Positions 32,979-44,400 of a DNA stretch of 64,000 nt are shown piece after piece. Position 1 is the first letter of the stretch. Each line of letters opens with the position of its first letter. The position numbers and the translations under genes are program-made. The notes beneath the pieces are model-generated. The model saw only the letters and a list, made by a program, of their open reading frames with translations. It made no database searches and was not told the DNA's origin. The DNA comes from Aspidapion aeneum (lineage: Eukaryota > Arthropoda > Insecta > Coleoptera > Brentidae). Where the stretch lies: assembly GCA_963576565.1 (NCBI GenBank), contig OY755047.1, forward strand, positions 11,735,764-11,799,763, written 5' to 3'.

Positions 32979-35900
32979 ATGCCCAAATTTTTTGAGAGTA
33001 CCATCATTTTTGACTACAGTTGGAACCAAGTCGCGCAGGGTTTCTGGAAAAGGTACCCTAATCCAAATAGGTAAGATAAATCTTCTGTTTTTTAAAAATT
33101 AGATTTTTTTTATTATAGAATTAAAGGAGAATAAAAATATTTTTTGCCTTACCTCTAAATCTTCAATAATTTTTCCAATCACTGGTTGTTGGCAATACAA
33201 ATTCTGGTTAAAAGCTATGTAATTCCCAGAAACCCCTTTTATTTTGTAAGAATTTAATAAGATTTGACCAGGCCTTAATTTTGATAATGCATAAAAAATC
33301 ATTATAATAAAAATGTGTTGCTTTTCATAGCTAGAATTTTGTTGATTATGTTATCGGACATGTTGTTTTAGAAAACGACATATTTTGACATATTTATTTG
33401 ATTAATTTATTTTAGCAAGCATGTATTGAGTGAAGACACCATATCTCGTGAAGTAAAGTCAGGAAAACTTATTTCTAAAAGACTTCTAAGCAAAACTAAC
33501 AGCATTCCAAAATGGGCCACAAGACTAATGAACTCAAGACAGGTTTTCATAGTTGAAGAAAGCATTTGTGATCCCAAAAAAAAGGAGCTTGTCACTTACA
33601 CGAGAAATTTGGGATATACAAAAGTCATGGTGAGTCCTAATTTTTAAAAAAAGTTTTTCTATTATATGAGGGTGGATCAAATATAAACAAGCCTTTGTTT
33701 ATAAACTAGTTCTTTAGAAACATGACACAAAACAGAAATTTTTTCTACTTTTCTACACATCCCCCTTCTCTGTTAATACACTTTTCCCAACGGTTTGACA
33801 GTTTCTTAATCCCATTTTCATAAAAGGAAGCTGGGCGGGTATCTAACCAGTTGTGCATGAATGCCTTCACCTCTTCATTGATCTGAAATTGCTCGCCTCC
33901 CAATGAATCTTTGAGTGGGCCAAACATATGAAAATCGCAAGGTGACAAATCTGGACTGTATGGAGGGTATTCCAGCAGAGTCCAGTGCATTTCATTGATT
34001 TTGGCCTGTGTTAAAACTGCTGTATTAGGTCTAGCGTTGTCATACAGGAGCAACACATCTTGGATGGGGTGTGCTCTCCTCTTTTGGCAATAATCAAGCT
34101 TTACCTGGTCGAGTAAGTTGCAGTAGTAAGCCGCGCTTATTGTTATTCACTCGTGCAAAAAATCGACCAACAAAACCCCTCTCCAGTCCCAGAAAACGGT
34201 CGCTAAAACTTTGACTGCAGAAATGATGGTAAGGACGACGTGGTTGACTCACGTTGTCGACACGCTCACAGCCGTCGTTTTCTTTGCACCAAGTTTTTAC
34301 AGGTACCCACGAAAGCGTCTTACTTCCGAACTGTGTTCGCAATCTGCATCGAATTTCAGCAGGTTTAAGGTTTTCGCGTGTAAGAAATTTAATGATTATT
34401 CTTTGCGCAACACTGCTGTGTTACCTTCTTCTCGCTCATTGCGATTGCTCCTGGCCAAATGAGCATCGCGGCACTACCAGCCGCCTACATGCTGCTGAAT
34501 ATCCCTACTTCAAAATTATAACGGTCACGTTCATCTCGAATGACTTTTCCATTAGTAAATTTAAAAGGCTTGTTTATATTTGATCCACCCTCATAGTTAC
34601 AATTTTTATAGTTTTAATTTCTAATATAATTTTTTTTAGAATGTGGTTGAAAAGGTGGTGTACCGTCAATCTGATGACAGCCCTAACAAAACTGTGGCCT
34701 TTAGATATGCTTGGATTGACTCACAAGTTAAAGGTCTAAGCAGAGCCATATGTGCATTTGGGTATGAGAGGTTCAAGAAAAATGCTTATAAAATGGTAAG
34801 AATCAACCCTTCATTACCATACTGATATTTGTTAAATGAAAAATGTAATTTTTACAGATAATGCTAGTAGTCATATACTCTAGTTGAGATGCCCCCACTC
34901 CTACCCTTGTCATGTGACACCTGTTAATTCCACCTGACAAATGTCAACTGTCACCTCCTACTCCTGTCACTTGACAGCTGTCAATGTCAGCTGTGACAGT
35001 TGACATTGACAGGTGCCACATGGCAGGGGTAGGAGCAATGGCGGCTAGAGACGTTATACATTGGGGGGGGGGGGGGGGGAAGAAATTTATATTGCATGGA
35101 AAAGGAGATAAAAAAACTTACCTAAACAATTTTATTTTAGCATTTTACAAACAAGCAGCTACTTGGTGTAGTTTTTAGTTTATTTGTTTATAGATAAAGT
35201 CTATTCGCCCTTCTTTTACATGCACAAAGTGCATCTATTAACCTACTAAGTATATGTCTATTTTTAGCCACATTTTCATTATGTTCAGTAATGTTTTGCC
35301 TATAGGCACTATTCAATTGGCACCTAATATCAGTCTTGCCTAACATAGAAAATTCTATGTGGTTATTTAAATAAGTAGCACTTACTTTGTGTCTAACTTT
35401 TCACTAAAGGGCTAGAGATCACTCATTCCTTTTGCCACCCATGCAGGATCACTTCCTGGATTGTTCATAATAAGACAAATAAAGCAAAAAAAGCATTTAG
35501 TTTTTCACAACTGCACAACCAGTTTTTAACATCATATAATTTTTTATTACTTGCACTAAAATGTTGGTTAATTTAGAGGATTTTTAGGTCTGGTCTATGT
35601 GGCCCTAAAGATTTTATTTGTAATCGAAGTTCATGTGTCAATGTATTTAAATTTGCACAGTTAATTATGTAATCGACGGTATATATTTCCATTTTATAAA
35701 CAAACGATAACAAAAACAATGAAACGCGACCGGCAATTCTTTTTACTACTGACATGACCCAAATCAAAACAAACTCATACGTCTTCACTAAGGATAGAAT
35801 CGGCATCGTGTAGAAGGGCAACAGACGTTTCCGCACGATAATGATGGCCGACTTCAACAAAAACACACATTCCACCCGCCCCCGCTCGAGAACATCCACC

Positions 35901-36456
35901 CATACCCCGCTGAAAAACGGGTGCAATTGAAACCTTGCTTCGCGCGGCGCTGCCGGCTTGTAATTATCTACGTTAAAAAAGTTCACCCATTTAATCGCTT
36001 AATGTTAACATAAGATAATAAAAAGAACTAGACAATCATGTCATAAGGGAATATTTAACTTTTTTTAAATAAATCAATTAAAAATACTGTTTGTTGTCTA
36101 GTTTTGGGAGTGCACTGCCCTGTTGCCCTACCTGTAACAGCTGCCACTGGGTAGGAGTGGGGACATATGAACTAGAGTATATGACTAATGCTAGAACTGA
36201 GAGAGAACCTTAATTTGAGGAAAAAAAATCTTCTTTGTGGTATCAAATTAAAAGGATTTTTTCTTCTCAGGTGGGAGGCTTCAACATTGTCCTTCAATCA
36301 ATGTTCCCTCACCAAAACACCATGCCTCCACAAAACACTGCATTAGTTGCTTCTGCTAAACTGAAAGATGCAGCTACCAAACTTAAGGATGCCTCAGAAC
36401 TAGCTAAGTCCAAGGCCGGCACTGTCTATGCTTCTTTACATGCCAATCAGTCCTAG
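32979..36456 (+). CDS. PRELI domain protein (PRELID1 / preli-like)
   Basis: PRELI/MSF1 proteins carry phosphatidic acid across the mitochondrial intermembrane space, with a TRIAP1-type partner, and support cardiolipin synthesis. Four exons: 32979-33070, 33416-33629, 34640-34795 and 36271-36456, all GT-AG with matching phases, giving 215 aa. The start reads [20 protein letters not shown], then [54 protein letters not shown], and in exon 4 the [12 protein letters not shown] segment. The C-terminal 40 residues are Ala/Lys-rich helix ([20 protein letters not shown]), as in PRELID1 rather than the shorter PRELID3. Intron 2 carries a mariner relic and intron 3 a nested pair of DNA transposons. It is divergent from pyruvate kinase and convergent with sulfite oxidase. 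Confidence 0.94.
33667..34593 (-). mobile_element. Mariner relic 1
   Basis: Perfect-looking terminal repeats TGAGGGTGGATCAAATATAA at both ends (inverted), with a TA duplication at 33665-33666 and 34594-34595. At 927 bp it is shorter than a full mariner of about 1.3 kb. The antisense reading gives the transposase C-terminal half: [15 protein letters not shown] segment, [28 protein letters not shown] and a C-terminus, broken by frameshifts; the N-terminal DNA-binding part is deleted. The DD34D spacing is that of mariner, related to SETMAR-type copies. It lies in PRELI intron 2, antisense. Confidence 0.93.
34868..36187. mobile_element. Outer inverted-repeat element in PRELI intron 3
   Basis: Ends TAGTCATATACTCTAGTT and its mirror AACTAGAGTATATGACTA are perfect over 18 bp and flanked by ATGCTAG direct repeats (34861-34867 and 36188-36194), or 8 bp if the shared A is counted. 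The CCCCACTCCTACCC and GGGTAGGAGTGGGG segments extend the arms. It is split by the hAT element at 35036. A 7-8 bp duplication suggests a hAT or P-type MITE. It begins within a few bases of a cryptic TTTTTACAG acceptor. Confidence 0.82.
35036..36149 (-). mobile_element. Zinc-finger hAT copy 1, nested
   Basis: Starts CAATGGCGGCT, ends AGCTGCCACTG, with a perfect 8-bp duplication GGTAGGAG (35028-35035 and 36150-36157), the target being the outer element itself. At 1114 bp it has lost most coding sequence. The minus frame retains [15 protein letters not shown] and an N-terminal [15 protein letters not shown] stretch resembling the fuller copy at 57995-62336. A run of 17 G (35063-35079) lies inside the left end. 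Confidence 0.9.
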
Positions 36457-36678
36457 GAGGGGCTCGAAGAAAGGGTAAGATGGTCAGTCTGACTTTTTTG
36501 TTTGATGTACAGATACTCTATTCTCATTTTGTTAGATCCTTTACTAGTTATTAATGTAATCTATACAGTAGAGCAGGCCAGGGACCTCATCTTCCAAGTT
36601 ACCTTTCTTTTTTTTTCATACATCCCAAGTAACCTTTCATTACTTATAAGAGCTTTAAGAATCTTAAACGTGATAATA

Positions 36679-37558
36679 CGAGGGAGGATCAAATATAAAC
36701 TAGTTATTTAGAAACATGACACAAAACAGAAATTTTTTCTACTTTTCTACACATCCCCCTTCTCTGTTAATACACTTTTCCCAACAGTTTGACAGTTTCT
36801 TAATCCCGTTTTCATAAAAGGAAGCTGGGCGGGTATCTAACCAGTTGCGCACGAATGCCTCCACCTCTTCATTGGTCTGAAATTGCTCGCCTCCCAGTAA
36901 ATCTTTGAGTGGGCCAAACATATGAAAATCGCAAGGTGACAAATCTGGACTGTATGGAAGGTATTCCAGCACAGTCAGCTGCCGTTTCAGGTCTAGCGTT
37001 GTCATGCAGTTGCAACACGTCTTGGATGGGGTGTGCTCTCCTCTTTTGGCGATAATCAAGCTTTACCTGGTCGAGTAAGTTGCAGTAGTAAGCCGCGTTT
37101 ATTGTTATTCGCTTGTGCAAAAAATCGACCAACAAAACTCCTCTGCAGTCCCAGAACACAGTCGGTAAAACTTTGCCTGCAGAAATGATGGTACGCGGAC
37201 GACGTGGGTGACTCACGTTGTCGACACGCTCACGGTCGTTTTTAATTTCTTTGCACCAAGTTTTTACAGGTACCACGAAAGCGTCTTATTTCCGAACTGT
37301 GCTCGCAATCTGCATCGAATTTCAGCAGGTTTCACGTTTTCGCGTGTAAGAAATTTAATGATTATTCTTTGCGCAACACTGCTGTGTACCTTCTTCTCGC
37401 TTATTGCGATTGCTCCTGGCCAAATAAGCATCGCAGCACTACCAGCCGTCTACATGCTGCTGAATATCCCTACTCCAAAATTATAACGGCCACGTTCATC
37501 TTGAATGATTTTTCCGTTAGTAAGTTTAAAAGGCTTGTTTATATTTAATCCACCCTCG
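36679..37558 (-). mobile_element. Mariner relic 2
   Basis: A second, diverged copy of relic 1: ends CGAGGGAGGATCAAATATAA and, at the right, TTATATTTAATCCACCCTCG, TA on both sides (36677-36678 and 37559-37560), 880 bp. The antisense frame reads [20 protein letters not shown] and [20 protein letters not shown]. It has deletions not shared with relic 1 (around 36975-36990), so the two inserted or decayed independently. It lies about 220 bp past the PRELI stop codon, probably in or near its 3' UTR. Confidence 0.92.
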
Positions 37559-37559
37559 T

Positions 37560-38900
37560 AATTCTGTAACCATTGTGTAGTTGCTGTACAAGAGTACAAT
37601 TTCTCTTGTAGCTCCTGTCGCCAAGTTTAGTTTTTTGTCAGTAGAACATTTATCTGGAGGCACCTTTTCTTGACACATTTCAGCCCATATTTGACATATC
37701 TATAACTCCACTTCGCGATGAGTTACGAAACTCAAACTTTGTACAGTTGTAGACCTTGATAGAGTAACCAATCCTTTCAAGTTTTTGCCTTTTGTTTCAT
37801 TTCTGGTACTTTCTTTTGTATTCGGTAGATTTCTCTACTTGTGTAAAAAGAATAAAGTATCGCAGGCATTATTTTTCATTTCTCAAGTCAAGAACACTTC
37901 AAACGATTTTTACCCAATATGATACACACGTTTATGCATAATTATGATAGTTGTCTTGAAAAAGTATTAAATAATAGTTAGCTTACCAATAGATTGGTAA
38001 ACTGTGGTGTAAAAAATTAACTTTAGTGAATGTGAAACGAAAATTAATAACAAGATTAACACTTTAAAATTCTGTTTGTTTGTAAAAGTAAGTGAATTAT
38101 TTACATTTAGGAACAAGCAGAATTTTAAGGTATTATTCTAGTTGTTTATCACTCCGTTTGATGAATGCACTTACATAAAACTGAAAAGTTGACCTTTCGC
38201 GAACTAAGTAGCGGATTATACTGATATTGTTGCTAAACTGGCAACGTTGGTCTGTTCTCCCATGCAATCCTTACGGCCCATACAAAAATCCTACCCCTAG
38301 ATAGAAGGCTGGCCACGCTATACTAGTGGTAATTTTTAACTCCACCCCTTTTTCTTCTCAACACTGTCAGTAAAACTTTATAGACATTGTCAGTACATAC
38401 ATTATATTAGGCCACTTTATTGACTTCAGTCCACTTCTATATGTTCTGGACGTCTACCAAAATTTCTAGCCAACACACTTTTTATTAAAAAAAAAGCCGC
38501 TAGAAAGATTTCTTCAAACTGGCTACCATTCTGTCAAAAGGATTCTAACACAATGTGAATAGAGAAAGGACAGTTTTATTAACATAAAGGGACAGTTATA
38601 ACCATTCCTAAGTGTTTATTTTTATTATTGTCATGTGTCAACTAAATATCCTATTAATAAAAAATGTTATAAGCATAGGAATACTTACAGTATATAACAT
38701 ACCATAAACTTAGTATAAAATGTTTATAGAAAGCAAGATTTGATCATTTTTCTATAACAGGAGCAGAAGTAACAAAGGGGCTAAGTGCCACTTGTCCTAA
38801 TAACGAGATTTTGACATAGAAAAGTTCTATGGGCCATCGACTATATCCTATCAAACCACGGTGGATAGAATAGACAGGTGTTCGGATCTTATAAATATAT
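37560..38900. other. Intergenic, no gene recognised
   Basis: Sequence between the PRELI gene and sulfite oxidase 3' ends. I see AT-rich DNA with no coding similarity or clear terminal repeats. AAAGAATAAAGT near 37850 could serve PRELI as a polyadenylation signal if the mariner lies in its 3' UTR; this is speculative. Confidence 0.4.
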
Positions 38901-38902
38901 GT

Positions 38903-39453
38903 CGAATTTTCACGTCACTGGTGGTCCAGCTGATTTATGTAAACAAAAGTTAGATGTGATATGAACAACTAATATTTTTTGAATTTTTTGAAAACTAAGG
39001 CAATTTTCCTACTATTTTTTAGTATATTCTTATAAAATAATATTTTTTAGACATACCCGTCGTTATTTTTTTTAGCCCGCTTCTTTTCTCTTTACACAAA
39101 AATTAAAATTCGAAAAAAATAATGTGTTCGTTTCAGCTTCAAAAATAATCCGCTGACCTACCTTTGACCTATCTTTGTTTACTACTCAAGTCCTTGGTTC
39201 ACCTTTGATACTAAACGATCACATTCAGTTTGACTTGTAATTTAAGTTTTGTGTAATAAAAAATAAAGCGGGCTGTAAAAAAATAACGACAATACGTCTA
39301 GAAAATTATATTTTATAAGAATGTACTAGAAAACAGTAGGAAAATTGCCTTGGTTTTCAAAAAATTCAAAAAATATTAGTTGTTCCGTTGTTCATATCAT
39401 ATCTAACTTTTGTTTACAAAAATCAGCTGGACCACCAGTGACGTGCAAAATTC
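38903..39453. repeat. Foldback with about 180-bp arms
   Basis: 38903-39082 and 39263-39453 are inverted copies: GAATTTTCACGTCACTGG pairs with CCAGTGACGTGCAAAATTC, and GTCGTTATTTTTTTTAGCCC pairs with GGGCTGTAAAAAAATAACGA. The loop (39083-39262) contains no recognised gene. The P-like element A begins 26 bp to the right. Confidence 0.87.
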
Positions 39454-39479
39454 TATATATATATATAAGACGTGCAAAG

Positions 39480-40732
39480 CGCAGCCAACGATAAAGACCG
39501 GCCATGGCGCGTTATAAGCAAGTCGGCGGTCACGTGATCTTAGGAGTCCCAGGATTCTTATTGTATTGCTTAATTTTTGTTCTTTTATAGGCAAAAATTG
39601 AAAAAAATATTGTGCTGATATATGTGTTTATTATGGATAAAAGAACTGAATCTATAAAATAAAAAATTATACAAAGTTTGCACTCTAATATCTTCAGGTA
39701 CATATATTAGGTACATAATATCGTTAGTAACTTCAAATCTATACAAGTCTTTCAAAATTGGACATATCAAAATAAGCATTTAGTTTTTTAATTTTTCTTT
39801 GACTGTCATCATCTTTGAGTTCTTATTCAAAGATTTATTATCAGACACTAAATCATTGTGCTTTTTAATAAAATTATTTAAAAAAACTTTACATGCCCTT
39901 AAACTAATTTTTTCAAGCTTTGACAATAGTTTTTCTCCACAAAAACACTCGCTAGAACTCGCTGAACTGAATGTACTGGTTGTCAATAATTTTTTGAAAA
40001 ATTACCCAGCACAAAGTTTAATATCTATTTCAATAAAGTGTAAGTTAACTACCAACTCATGTTCTTTTAAAAGCTGTATCTTACTTTTTAAATATTTCAC
40101 ACTACCAGAGAGATTACTATCTGTTAACAATATTTTACAAATCAGTTTTTTAATATTGCGAGGGTGCGGAAGACATATTACCTTAGAATTGTAAATTGAC
40201 GTGTATGCACTGGATAACTGGATAGACAAAGATGAAGCCAACATTAAAGTGTATCCACCATATCTTCGATTCTCAGGTTACCTTTTCAAGAGACCTAATT
40301 GTTCAATAAGAAATGACATCGGAACACATTTTTCACTCTCACTATCGAAAATGTCACTAAGGATGTCTATTACTTGATCAATCTTATCTTTTACGACTTC
40401 TTTTCCGTTTGCAACATATTAGGTTTCAGTTTTATAGTTCGACCGACGGCATTGTTTATCTTATAGGTATTTTCCTTATAATTTACTCATTAGTCATTAA
40501 TTATTTTAACGCAGCCCACTACAGTCTTTTTCGTGGGCTGCGTTATTTTAATAACTTTGATAAAATTCACATAAAATTCGTGACGAATTAAAAAAAAATC
40601 GACGTAAACAAACATACCAAAACTGAACACACACATGTTTTATAATGACAGCGGGCCGTGAGGCGTTTTTTGTGGGACTCCTACGGTCACGTGATATTTC
40701 CGTGCCCGCGCCGGTCTTTCTCGAGGGCTGCG
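39480..40732 (-). mobile_element. P-like DNA transposon, copy A
   Basis: Ends CGCAGCCAACGATAAAGACC and GGTCTTTCTCGAGGGCTGCG (imperfect inverted), with a perfect 8-bp duplication GTGCAAAG (39472-39479 and 40733-40740). The inverted ends extend about 80 bp. The minus strand keeps transposase pieces: SLRACKVFLNNFIKKHN, and RYGG-adjacent SIQLSSAYTSIYNS, VICLPHPRNIKKL and LKEHELVVNLHFIEIDIKL. The last two resemble the HTH-to-RNaseH region of P/THAP9-type transposases, where LPLP(H/S)P..L and a VSILFDE-like strand occur; the catalytic Asp position is lost. 1253 bp, inactive. It contains the 33-bp hairpin at 40510-40542. Confidence 0.85.
40501..40551. repeat. 33-bp terminal-repeat hairpin with 9-bp direct repeats (copy A)
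   Basis: TTATTTTAA at 40501-40509 and 40543-40551 flanks a 33-bp insert (40510-40542) beginning CGCAGCCCAC and ending GTGGGCTGCG. These are the same bases as the ends of the host element family. The left half is 17 nt and the right half 16 nt. It is the expected shape of a P-type excision footprint, or a minimal element made of ends only. Confidence 0.88.
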
Positions 40733-40740
40733 GTGCAAAG

Positions 40741-41424
40741 TCACAGGACCACTAATTTCGTAAGCAATCGGGCAAATAGACCGCACTTCCGGCAAGTGAT
40801 CGGTCATTTTCGTCATCAATTTTGTAAATATCTCCATTTAACAGTTTTGGCACCTAGCCCCTTTGTTACTTCTGCTCCTCTTGTTAAAAAAAAACTTAGT
40901 CAACTTAAATCCATCTTAATTTTTTCTTTAATTTTTTGATTCAGAATTTAATAGTTATAATGTAATATTTTTTACTTTTAGAAAGTAGACTTTTTTATCC
41001 TTAAATTTTAAATGTTTTCATAGAACCTTTTGCAAAGAGGCGTGATTATTATCGGGAAATTTTGTAGTGTAATTTAAATTTATTTTTTGAATGTACCACT
41101 ACAAAATGGTGTATATAATTTTAGAAAATAAAGGTATTAAAAATATTTTTTTGTATAATATTTTTTTATTAAAAAAATAACCATTTTTTACATTAGACCT
41201 GAAAAAGACAAAAAGGACATACAAAAAAGTTTTTATTTCTTACCCTACCTATATAAATATGTCTACTGTTTAGTTAAACAAAACTTAAACTCTGTCATAT
41301 GTCTTGCTTTTGTAACTTATTATTAAACTAATAGAAAACAAATCCCAAAAATTATAACAATATATACCCTATATATAAAATTTTAACCTAAAAAAATATT
41401 TTTAAAGGGAACATATGGCTGTTT
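40741..41424. other. Sulfite oxidase 3' flank
   Basis: AT-rich sequence downstream of the sulfite oxidase stop on the minus strand. On the minus strand AATAAA-like words occur within 300 bp of the stop (for example the TTTATT run near 41163). No other feature is recognised. Confidence 0.4.
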
Positions 41425-44400
41425 TTACTGGCTTAACTTAACTCTTACTCTGTGATAAGCGTTACTTAAGACTCCCCTTAAGTTCCAAATATTTTCAAAA
41501 TTTTCCGGTTGAGTATTGTAGTTTGAGTCAACAGCTTTTGCCCAAATTTCAACCTAAAAAGAATTTAAACATGTACAAAAAAATAAAAAAATTGTTTATT
41601 TACTGTGATAGAAAATACTGATAATCCCGAAGAAGACTTAGCCACAATAGGATGGAACATATAATGTTCCTATGAGCCTGCCTCCAAATACATCTAGCAA
41701 AATATATTTAAAGACCTTCCGATATCATTGATCCAGAAGATGAAAACGAAAATCTCCTGATCCACAGATGCTGCACAGGATAAGAAGTAAAGATTCGGCA
41801 ATCATTGTAAATTAAATATAATAAATGAGTTGTTTTTATTGTAGTACTTTACTTTTGTTTCCACAACCTCGTAGAAAAAATATTGTACCTACATACTTAA
41901 CGAATGTGTTTAGTGCGTCTTCCGCACTGGTTAGGTAAATTACTATTTCCTGCGACCACATATAAAAGTGTTGGATTTTACACGATTTGCATCCTCAGAA
42001 AACATTAAATTTCATGCGTGTGCAGAAATTTTTTCGCACATGTGTGACAAGTACTTTCAGTACTTCAGCACATGTATGGAAAGTGTTTAACTGTCACAAT
42101 ACTTTTTCGCACATGTGTTACAAACTACTTTCCCATACATGTGCGGAAAAGCAGTTTCATTTGATTTACGCAAAATTAAACACCAATTTTTACAAAAATT
42201 AGTATAGTTCAACAGTGTCCGTGTGAAAAATAGCTCCATAACTCGACAGAAAGTAACTTTCTCACGCTCGTGTAAAATTTGTCACTTTCTTCTCTTGCTA
42301 TGTAATAAATAAATAAATAAATGAAAAGGGCTTTATTTTCAGCGAAGTTAACCACAAGCTTCTGTTAACTGAGCAATATACTAATTATCAAAAACTATCT
42401 TATAAATTGATTCGTAATCCCGTGATTTTGTTTGTTACGCTATGGCCAGACCTTAAAAAATGTTTTGTAAATAGAAAAAATTGTATGTCTTTAAATACTT
42501 TCTTATAATCATTTAACTTATATTAAACGACATTTTATTTATTCAAAATATCTGAAAATAATGTGAAAATCCGGGTCACGTGATCTTAGTTAAATTTTCT
42601 CAATCGAATTGACTTGCCCCCGGTATATGGGGGTGGCGCTTCAGTCAGAAGGTTGATGGCTCTTGTCTGATTTGGTGTCCTGCAGCAAATATAAAATTGA
42701 GCACGCCTTTGTAAATCCTAATAGATCTCTTTTATAAAAAAGTAGTTAGAAACATTATTTTTGTTCATATGCAAGATTTTTTAAAAATCTTCAAACGTAT
42801 CTTGTTAGATTTTTGATTTTCTTTTGTACATTTTCAAAAAATACAAGAATCGAAACAATTTCACTACAGTTTTCTATAACACAACTAGGCTACTGAAATG
42901 CCAAACATTGTTTTGAAATATTTGTTGTGTTTTAGCCATAACTTTTTTTTATTTTTTTAATAAAATGATTTTGCAAAAAACTGCTAAGATACGGTTGTTA
43001 AAAATGCTTTAAAAGACTACCCCTCAAAATTTCGACGCGTTCCGCTTTCTCGTTTTCTATTTCTATTAGAACAAAGATTTGGCCAAAAAATCCGATATCA
43101 GTGTTGTCAAATCGTAAGTTTTCGGTCGAAGTTTGTCCCCTTAAAGTACCGCAATGCCGTAAATTATGTCAACCCTCAACTAGGTACAAATTTGCAGTTG
43201 CCACTTGTTCATAATATAAACGGGTGACTACCCCGATTTTCTAAAACTTTGCATAGCTGAGACACGGATCACCTTGTTAGGTGATCCGTGGCTGAGACGT
43301 CAGTTGAATAGTTCTATCCTTTTTAATATGTGGTACAATCTGTATTGATCCGTCCTTTATTCGGGGGAGTTTGGTTAACAGACCCGACAAAATCCACGGC
43401 GCATCTACACAGCGCAAACCCGAGAAGAGCGAACCCCACCAGAACATGACAAGAACCCGAATAGCAACAGGCTTGCCCCTCGTACCAATTATACAAATTT
43501 TGTAGGCATGTGCCTTCCTAATTAGTGAGAAAAAAAAGGACCAAGAATTTCTGTACTAAAAAAATATATTACTGTACTCAAAATTATCCGGTGCTGCAGC
43601 CCCGCAGCCCTTATTGAATAACCGCCACTGCTCACAGGTCAAATAACTGCAAAGATTCGGTTCACCCTAATGTGCAATATGATAGTTAGCATTTCTCAGT
43701 GAGTTTCATCTCATATAAATTCAAATTAACTTTAGAAATAAAGAAAAACCACATAAGTTTGTAAAGAAATGTAATTTTTTGGAAATGTAGTCCGTGCAGT
43801 AGTAGGATTCCCGTTAAAAATAGTCTCAAATTGTAGTACGACCCCTGAGGGGTGGTTTAGAGTTTGAAAAACAATAGAAATAATCGATGATTGATAAAAA
43901 ACTTATCTACAAACATTTTCAAAGCTAAATAATACATAAATAACTTAAAACTCTGTCTGTAGATGCACTACCGTATTAATTACGTATCAATATTTAAAAA
44001 ATATCCGATTTTAATTACACATCCACCAAAATAATTGGACATCGGTTTAATCATCGCTAACTTGTGTAAAAATTAACATGTAAAATATAGCGGACAGCTC
44101 ACACTGACTTACACCGTTTTTATTAGACATCTCCTAGTGACGTTTGGAGGTTTAAATATGGCTACCATTTTTAAACCAAAATATTATATTATTTTTATTT
44201 ATTTCTAACCTTTGTGTGAAAATAATCTCGGAAATAATGTCTTTGTTATTAGGTAGTTAGGTATTTATGAACAATTTATATAAATATTAAAAACTATTGC
44301 TTTCACGGGAAAAATAAGTTTAATCTTTAACCAAAATTTAGACATGTAGACCTAGGATTGTAGCACTTAGCACTGTAGACCCTTTAGTAAATACTAGAGG

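Noticed and set aside
34211..34583. Plus-strand frames of 83-109 codons in PRELI intron 2
   Set aside because: They are antisense to the mariner transposase remnant; the coherent motifs ([18 protein letters not shown]) are on the minus strand.
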